From Nonlabens antarcticus (GTDB lineage Bacteria; Bacteroidota; Bacteroidia; Flavobacteriales; Flavobacteriaceae): a stretch of DNA of 64,000 nucleotides. Both the position numbers and the translations under genes were made by a program. The stretch lies in assembly GCF_015356755.1 (NCBI RefSeq), contig NZ_JADFCO010000065.1, positions 1 through 64,000 of the forward strand, in the 5' to 3' direction. Below are positions 58,474 to 64,000 of this stretch, one piece after another (the stretch's first letter is position 1; every line of letters starts with the position of its first letter). The notes beneath the pieces were generated by a model. It did not search any database. It was not told where the DNA came from and was given only the letters and a program-made list of their open reading frames with translations.

Positions 58474-61050
58474 TTAAAACTGCTGGCCGATTATAAAGTG
58501 TATCTGCCATCCACTAGGATCTATGGTATTTGCTAAAGGCGCTGGATCAAATCCATAACCAAAATCGATTCCCAACAATCCAAATGCCGGCATGAATACC
58601 CGCAGACCTGCACCTGCAGATCGCTGTACATCAAACGGATTATAACTCCTAAAAGTATCGTACGATCCAGCAGCCTCTGCAAATGTTAGTACATATATGG
58701 ATGCCGCCTGCTCTAAAGTGATGGGATAACGTGCCTCGAGAGAGAATTTATTGTAAACTGTATCACCGTCTGAAGTTGTGGTAAGTGCATTTTGATCATA
58801 CCCACGCATTCTAATAATGTCGCGACCATCCAGTGAGAAGGACCCTAGTCCATCACCACCTACAAAGAATCGTTCAAAAGGAACAAGGCCACGCTTGTTA
58901 TCATAGGCTCCCAAAAATCCAAATTCTGTTTTAGTCTGCAGTATTAGTTTATCATAAAGCTGCGTGTACCAGGTACCGTCAAATTTGATCTTATAATATT
59001 CCAAAAATTTAAAACGCTCTTGGTCAATTTTTGCTAAATCAGGTCTTCCGTTGGTACGGAAATTTGGATCATTTTCAAGGTTTTCATAGTCCACTCCATT
59101 CCATAATGAATAGGGTAAGGTCATTTTTGCAGTCAATGAAAATTTAGATCCATAAGTTGGAAATATAGGATTCACTCCTACATCATCCCTTACTAATCCT
59201 ACCGTATAAGCTATGTTGTTTGAATACCCGTTAGGAAAGTTAAATAGGCTGGTTCTATAGTTTTTAAGGTTATAATGCTGGAACGATAATGCTTGTGAAA
59301 ACTGGAAGTATGGATCTGGCCATTCCAGTCTTTTGGCTAACCCTATAGTTGCTCCTGTGATAACAAATCGCTGATCTCTGTCCACTTGTCTAAAGTCACG
59401 TGGATCTACACGAAACTGCTCACTACGAGAAAGAGAGACGTTGAAGGATACTGGTTTTTTACCGCCCAACCATGGTTCTGTAAAGTTTAAGGAGTAGGTT
59501 CGGAAAATCGTACTTGCCTGTGCTCTCAACGCAAGTGTCTGTCCATCTCCCTGTGGAACCGGCTGATAGGCATCTTTATTGAAAATATTTCTAAGAGAGA
59601 AGTTATTAAATTTCAACCCTAGCGTTCCCACAAAACCACCACCACCATAACCACCTTGCAATTCAATCTGGCTGGCTCCTGCTTCTTCTAATGTATATTC
59701 AACATCCACCGTTCCTTCTTGCTGGGAAGGGTTTAAAATACGTGGATCAATTTTCTCTGCATTGAAAAATCCTAGTTGCCCTAATTCCCGAATCGAATTA
59801 ATAATGGCTGCCTTAGAATATTTCTCTCCCGGGTTTGATCTAATGTTGCGGTAGATTACGTGATCGTTAGTACGCACATTACCTTTAACCGTGATATTAT
59901 TAAAATACGCCACATTATCTTCAACAATACGTATTTCAAAATCAATAGTATCGTTTTGAACACGAGTTTCAACGGCGTTGATTCTAGAGAACAAATAACC
60001 GTTATTCTGGTATTGGTTTTCTAAACTTCGTGCATCTGGATCTGCCGGGTCTGCAACTTGCTTATCAAACGCTACTCCATTGTAGACATCTCCTTTTTGG
60101 AATTTTAGAATTGTTTGAAGATCCCTGTCTGAGTATGCTGTATTCCCAATAAATTTAATATCCCCAAAGTAATATTTGTTTCCTTCCTCCACTTTAATAT
60201 TCAAAGCGATAGTTTTTTCATCCACATTGATCAACGTATCAGATATAATACGCGCATCCCTAAAACCTTTTTCCTTGTAGCTGTTAACGACGGATATTAG
60301 ATCTTCCTGGAATTTGTCCTCCACGTATTTTGACCTTTTCAAAACGTTGAAGAAATTCTTCCTCTTTGTATTCTTCATCGCTTTACGCAACTTCTTATCA
60401 TCTACTTGCTCGTTACCCTCAAACGTAATGTCAGAAATTTTTACCTTTTCTCCTTTATCCAGTACGATATTCATATCTACCAGATTGTTGCCTAAGGTGT
60501 CGTTTACTTCACGCACACGCACGAGTGCATCTGCATTTATAAAACCTTTATCCTTGTATTTCTTTTCTACAAAGTTGCGGGTTGTAGTTACTAGGTTTTC
60601 ATTTGCTTTAGCTCCCTTAGAAAGATTCAATTCTTTCAAAAGATCTTTAGTACGGTTCTTACTCAGGCCTTCTACTTTGATCTCTTCAAGTGTAGGAACC
60701 TCAGTAATATTGAATTCTAAATTGATAGTGTCAATAATATCGTCGCTGGGATCTCCCTTAATACCGGTTGCAAAGACTCGTATATCACTAAAAAGCTTTA
60801 GCTCCCATAATTTTTTTACGACAGAGCTTAGACGTTCACCTGGTACAAAAATCTTATCGCCCTTGCGCAAGCCTGTAAATGCAATTACCGTGTTCTCGTT
60901 ATAACTTTTAGCTCCAGTAACAGCAATATCACCTATGATATATTCTGTAGCATCACCTATAGGAATGTCAGCTGTTGTCTGTGAAAAGGAAAAGGCACTG
61001 AATGTTAGTGCCATTACTAAAAGTAGCTTTTGTGCTAACTGTTTTGTCAT
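58474..61050 (-). CDS. bamA: Outer-membrane assembly factor BamA
   Basis: Inserts beta-barrel proteins into the outer membrane. From the ATG at 61050 the chain has 858 residues; an upstream ATG at 61080 overlaps uppS. After a signal peptide (MALTFSAFSFSQ) come five POTRA domains (about 40-450; for instance ITEVPTLEEIKVEGLSKNR), then the Omp85 barrel with the VRGF-like motif IRMRGYDQN and the C-terminal GWQIHFIIGQQF with the terminal aromatic. It lies four bases downstream of uppS and is followed by the two Skp-like chaperones, the usual envelope-assembly order. Confidence 0.96.
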   Translation of the reverse strand: MTKQLAQKLLLVMALTFSAFSFSQTTADIPIGDATEYIIGDIAVTGAKSYNENTVIAFTGLRKGDKIFVPGERLSSVVKKLWELKLFSDIRVFATGIKGDPSDDIIDTINLEFNITEVPTLEEIKVEGLSKNRTKDLLKELNLSKGAKANENLVTTTRNFVEKKYKDKGFINADALVRVREVNDTLGNNLVDMNIVLDKGEKVKISDITFEGNEQVDDKKLRKAMKNTKRKNFFNVLKRSKYVEDKFQEDLISVVNSYKEKGFRDARIISDTLINVDEKTIALNIKVEEGNKYYFGDIKFIGNTAYSDRDLQTILKFQKGDVYNGVAFDKQVADPADPDARSLENQYQNNGYLFSRINAVETRVQNDTIDFEIRIVEDNVAYFNNITVKGNVRTNDHVIYRNIRSNPGEKYSKAAIINSIRELGQLGFFNAEKIDPRILNPSQQEGTVDVEYTLEEAGASQIELQGGYGGGGFVGTLGLKFNNFSLRNIFNKDAYQPVPQGDGQTLALRAQASTIFRTYSLNFTEPWLGGKKPVSFNVSLSRSEQFRVDPRDFRQVDRDQRFVITGATIGLAKRLEWPDPYFQFSQALSFQHYNLKNYRTSLFNFPNGYSNNIAYTVGLVRDDVGVNPIFPTYGSKFSLTAKMTLPYSLWNGVDYENLENDPNFRTNGRPDLAKIDQERFKFLEYYKIKFDGTWYTQLYDKLILQTKTEFGFLGAYDNKRGLVPFERFFVGGDGLGSFSLDGRDIIRMRGYDQNALTTTSDGDTVYNKFSLEARYPITLEQAASIYVLTFAEAAGSYDTFRSYNPFDVQRSAGAGLRVFMPAFGLLGIDFGYGFDPAPLANTIDPSGWQIHFIIGQQF

Positions 61051-61054
61051 CGTG

Positions 61055-61789
61055 TTATAATTGTTCACTCGTTTTACCAAATCGCCTTTCGCGATCCTGA
61101 TAGTTCTTTAATGCTGCCAGCATATCTTCCTTGCGGAAATCTGGCCACAGTACATCTGTAAAATACAACTCTGCATAAGCGATTTGCCATAACAGAAAGT
61201 TGCTGATTCTATGCTCACCGCTGGTACGGATCATTAAATCAACATCTGGCATATCTTTAGTAAAAAGGTGGTTGTTAATGGTGGCTTCTTGAATGTCGTC
61301 TAGTTCTAGATCACCTTTGACCACTTCTTCTGCAATAAGTTTAACTGCGTTTGTAAGCTCTTCCCTTGAACCATAGCTTAATGCCAGCGTCAAGCTCATA
61401 TTTTTGTTATTCTTTGTAAGCTCTACTACTTCTTTTAATTCTCTTTGTGCCTTCTCTGGAAGTAAGTGTAGCGACCCTACCGCACTTAATGAAATGCTGT
61501 GTTTTTGTAAAGTAGGCAACTCCTTGCGCAAACTAGACACCAATAACTTCATCAAGGTATCGACTTCTATTTTGGGTCGTTTCCAGTTCTCTGTACTGAA
61601 AGCATAAAGAGTCAAAAACTTTACCCCTAACTCTGCACAGGTTTCCACCGTTTCACGAACTGCTTTAGTACCTTTCTCATGACCACGCACTCGCATTAGA
61701 CCCTGCTTTTTTGCCCATCTACCATTACCATCCATGATAACGGCAATGTGCTGTGGCAATCTATTAAGATCCAATAAACTTTCTTCCAT
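61055..61789 (-). CDS. uppS: Isoprenyl (undecaprenyl) diphosphate synthase
   Basis: Cis-prenyltransferase that makes the undecaprenyl carrier lipid for peptidoglycan and LPS. The 244-residue protein has HIAVIMDGNGRWAKKQG with catalytic Asp20, RGHEKGTKAVRE, TLYAFSTENWKRP (from LTLYAFSTENW), and DLMIRTSGEHRISNFLLWQ near the end, all diagnostic. Stop and start spacing to bamA (4) and to the DUF6089 gene upstream (2) shows a tight operon. Confidence 0.96.
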   Translation of the reverse strand: MEESLLDLNRLPQHIAVIMDGNGRWAKKQGLMRVRGHEKGTKAVRETVETCAELGVKFLTLYAFSTENWKRPKIEVDTLMKLLVSSLRKELPTLQKHSISLSAVGSLHLLPEKAQRELKEVVELTKNNKNMSLTLALSYGSREELTNAVKLIAEEVVKGDLELDDIQEATINNHLFTKDMPDVDLMIRTSGEHRISNFLLWQIAYAELYFTDVLWPDFRKEDMLAALKNYQDRERRFGKTSEQL

Positions 61790-61791
61790 TA

Positions 61792-62481
61792 TTAAAAATT
61801 ACAATAGCAAGGTTTGCGGCCAAAGGTATAACTCAAGGTCACACCACTAAAAACATACCAGTCCTTATTATTTTCATTGCCGAATTTTAAATCTTGTCTG
61901 TCTGCTAAATCACCGGTAGGGTTGCTACCGTCAAGATTATCTGTAAATGTAAATCTTGCTCCTATTTCTGCACCTAAAATTAAATGGTCTGTAATGTTTG
62001 TTTTCACTCCTAGAATAAATGGAATAGCAAAGTCAATTTCCCTATCGTACTGTTCCAATAAACCGCTACTGTTCAAAGCGTGTGAACCGTAGCTAAATGC
62101 GGTAATTCCAGTATATATATAAGGAGTAACATGTGGTTTCCCAGAATACAGTTCCCATTCCCAGAAGGTGTATTCCAGTCCTACAGAAGCTTCTAATAGA
62201 TTATAGTCAAAATTATAGTTTCTATCGACCCTACTCTGATCATCGCTCCTATCGTCATCATTACTGATGGAGGAATAGATTAATGAAGCTCTAAAACTGT
62301 GGCGGTTGCTTCGATTCCATTTGATGATGCCACCTATAGCAAGGTCTGACGGATTCACATATTTTGTACTTCCTACATCTGCAATAACGTTCGATCCTCC
62401 TGCCCATAGCCCTACCTCATAGGTCTGCGCTTCCGCGAAAGCGAAAACGAAACAGCTTAAGAACAATAGGATTAACCTCAT
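61792..62481 (-). CDS. DUF6089-family outer-membrane protein
   Basis: A 229-residue exported protein starting at the ATG at 62481 (MRLILLFLSCFVFAF). The signal peptide ends FAFAEAQTYE; a variant copy of the recurrent palindrome (62429-62445) encodes FAFAEA. The mature part has a barrel pattern: YEVGLWAGGSNVIADVG, a run of strands such as GLEYTFWEWELYSG and GVKTNITDHLILGAEIGARF, and a C-terminal CYCNF. Members occur in Bacteroidota between nadK and uppS or bamA. It is likely an envelope protein; its function is unknown. Confidence 0.85.
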   Translation of the reverse strand: MRLILLFLSCFVFAFAEAQTYEVGLWAGGSNVIADVGSTKYVNPSDLAIGGIIKWNRSNRHSFRASLIYSSISNDDDRSDDQSRVDRNYNFDYNLLEASVGLEYTFWEWELYSGKPHVTPYIYTGITAFSYGSHALNSSGLLEQYDREIDFAIPFILGVKTNITDHLILGAEIGARFTFTDNLDGSNPTGDLADRQDLKFGNENNKDWYVFSGVTLSYTFGRKPCYCNF

Positions 62482-62585
62482 CGATTTTTTTAAAACGTGC
62501 AAATATAACAATTCTCACTAGCCGACATCAGTAAACATCGAGCATTGTGTTCCTTCCTAAAACAAACGAAAATTCAAAATATTGC

Positions 62586-63461
62586 CTAGTTGCGTTTATC
62601 TTCTCCCCATAGCAATTTGTTGCGCAAGGTTTTGATAAAGCTCTGATCGTGAAGCTGTATAAGATCTATGGTAAAGTCGGCTTTTTTGAGTGTGATTTCT
62701 GTGCCATTAGGATAGGAGGAAATGCGGTTGTCTAGGGAAACCAGGTATTCATCCTGTCTGCCTATCACCTTTACTTTAATAGTCATGGTATCTGGAATTA
62801 CCAGCGGGCGGGCATTTAAATTATGGGGAGCAATGGGTGTGATTACAAAAGCATCTGTTTCCGGTGATATTACTGGGCCACCACAACTCAAACTATAACC
62901 GGTAGAACCGGTAGGAGTGGAAACGATCAATCCATCTGCCCAGTAACTAGTGAGCAGCTCATCATTTAAATGGGTTTCTATTTGTACCATCGACGTTGTA
63001 TTCATACGACTCACGGTAACTTCATTGAGTGCAAAATTGTTGGGTGGTAGGTGATTGTCTGGATGGGTGGAAACAGCTGTTATAAGAGTTCGTTTAGTCA
63101 GATTGTATTTTCCCTGAATTACATGACGGACGACCTTGTCTATCTCGTCCTGTTGTACGGTAGCAAGAAATCCCAACCTACCAGTATTCACCCCTAATAT
63201 AGGAATGTCCAACGATCCTATATATGCAACGGCTCTCAATATAGTTCCGTCGCCGCCTATACTGATGAGCATATCAAAATTTCTATCGAGCTTATCAAAA
63301 ACGGCAACATCACTGGGCAGCTTCAATCCCTTGAGCATTTTATAAAACTCTGATTCTATCAATACCGTATAAGACTCCTTTTTAAAAGCAATTATAATGG
63401 ATTGTACAGTAGCCAGCGCATCCTCATGAACGTATTGACCGTAAATAGCGATCTTCTTCAT
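62586..63461 (-). CDS. nadK: NAD kinase
   Basis: Phosphorylates NAD to NADP. The 291-residue protein carries the GGDGT motif at 69-73, NEVTVSR (about 146-152) and the conserved GSTGYSLSCGGP, which together identify the family. Its start codon overlaps the stop codon of the CBS-domain gene upstream, so both are translated together. The ensuing genes for envelope proteins begin about 100 bases further on. Confidence 0.96.
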   Translation of the reverse strand: MKKIAIYGQYVHEDALATVQSIIIAFKKESYTVLIESEFYKMLKGLKLPSDVAVFDKLDRNFDMLISIGGDGTILRAVAYIGSLDIPILGVNTGRLGFLATVQQDEIDKVVRHVIQGKYNLTKRTLITAVSTHPDNHLPPNNFALNEVTVSRMNTTSMVQIETHLNDELLTSYWADGLIVSTPTGSTGYSLSCGGPVISPETDAFVITPIAPHNLNARPLVIPDTMTIKVKVIGRQDEYLVSLDNRISSYPNGTEITLKKADFTIDLIQLHDQSFIKTLRNKLLWGEDKRN

Positions 63462-64000
63462 TATATGTTCAGGTATTTGTCTAGGTAATCAGAACGTTCC
63501 TTGAGCGCATCTAGGTAAGAGTCGTCTGCTGCAGCACTAATAACATCATAACTATACCTTCTAAAAGTCTGCAAAACAGCATTCACATTCTCTGAGCTAA
63601 TTTTGAGCGTGATCTCTGTCATTTGATCTTGATAGTTACTCACAAAAAACCCAAATATCTTAGAGTCATTTGATTCCACAATCTGGGCAATCTCGCTGAA
63701 ACTGTAATCTGTTGCCCCTTTTTGAACGACAACTACCGCTCCAGATTCATAAAGAAATGGCGAGTCGTTAAAATGCTGCATAATATCCTTGAGCTCATAA
63801 TACCCCAAGTACTTGTTCTTTTCATCCAGCACCGGCATCACATTAGAATTGTGTTGGGCAAATGCTTCTAAAACATCCAGCCAGTGTGTATCCTCACGCA
63901 CCATAAATACGTCAAAAGCATATTTTACATCCGTAAGGTTCTGACCAGTTTCAAAACAATGGGCATCTGTTTCTGACACACAGCCTACATAGATGTCACC
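63461..64000 (-). CDS. CBS-domain protein, cut by the right edge
   Basis: At least 180 residues of a CBS-pair protein. The frame remains open to the last base of the window; upstream codons (GDIYVGCVSETDAHCFE) fit the family, so the GTG at about 63979 is not the true start and the N-terminal part lies outside. The visible half has NSNVMPVLDEKNKYLGYYELKDI, typical of CBS motifs (read in part), followed by a domain with DYSFSEIAQIVESNDSKIFG and the ending RSDYLDKYLNI. It shares one base with nadK. CBS pairs bind adenosyl ligands, which would fit control of NAD kinase, but this is inference. Confidence 0.88.
   Translation of the reverse strand, partial: GDIYVGCVSETDAHCFETGQNLTDVKYAFDVFMVREDTHWLDVLEAFAQHNSNVMPVLDEKNKYLGYYELKDIMQHFNDSPFLYESGAVVVVQKGATDYSFSEIAQIVESNDSKIFGFFVSNYQDQMTEITLKISSENVNAVLQTFRRYSYDVISAAADDSYLDALKERSDYLDKYLNI

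Overview
The window is chromosomal DNA from a member of the Bacteroidota, almost certainly a marine-type Flavobacteriaceae; I cannot name the genus from the sequence. Grounds: a secreted protein with a C-terminal type IX secretion sorting domain, a TonB-dependent receptor with a CarboxypepD_reg-like N-terminus, -7 boxes of the TAnnTTTG type, no clear Shine-Dalgarno sequences, and gene sets typical of flavobacteria (tandem OmpH/Skp genes behind bamA, DUF6089 beside uppS, DUF2461). Nothing looks like a plasmid, a complete prophage or an insertion sequence. There are two tRNA genes and no rRNA.

Layout. 1-0.9 kb: a four-helix-bundle (S23/IVP-like) gene between related 13-bp repeats. 0.9-6.2 kb: fabD, then sucB and sucA (2-oxoglutarate dehydrogenase E2 and E1) on the minus strand. 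6.2-8.2 kb: an outer-membrane barrel protein, an alpha/beta hydrolase and a repeat-rich spacer. 8.2-9.5 kb: a polyprenyl synthetase with a small partner. 9.6-16.3 kb: a TetR-controlled tripartite RND efflux operon. 17-23.5 kb: a Pit-type phosphate transporter, a beta-helix lipoprotein and a TonB-dependent receptor, the last two preceded by similar direct-repeat sites. 23.7-32.6 kb: dgt, a T9SS-exported Asp-box protein, dxs, tadA and aspS. 32.8-38.3 kb: a MORN-like protein, a TetR-like/ABC1-kinase pair, a RelE/ParE-type toxin-antitoxin pair, an amidohydrolase, and a ParD gene followed by a decayed parE. 38.3-42.5 kb: a DegT-family aminotransferase, waaA, a CarboxypepD_reg protein and a DUF2461 protein.

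42.5-53 kb is the most interesting part. Three small acidic lipoproteins lie beside a DNA-damage cassette: a LexA-like HTH/S24 repressor, SRAP (HMCES/YedK), a small helical protein, a Y-family polymerase, a DnaE2-like polymerase, a radical SAM DNA-repair protein and its TIGR03915-type partner. A fourth related lipoprotein follows. The divergent repressor/SRAP promoter region carries four copies of an 11-bp palindrome close to GGAATATTTCC, probably the repressor's operators. Several cassette proteins carry likely beta-clamp-binding peptides.

53-64 kb: two tRNAs, mutS, murI, two ompH/skp genes, bamA, uppS, a DUF6089 protein, nadK and a CBS-domain gene cut by the right edge; this is an outer-membrane and cell-wall assembly region.

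Across the whole window a palindrome with the core CTTTCGCGAAAG recurs: 14 exact copies and about 7 variants, in genes and spacers alike. In coding sequence it most often reads Ala-Phe-Ala-Lys-Ala/Gly, including inside signal peptides.
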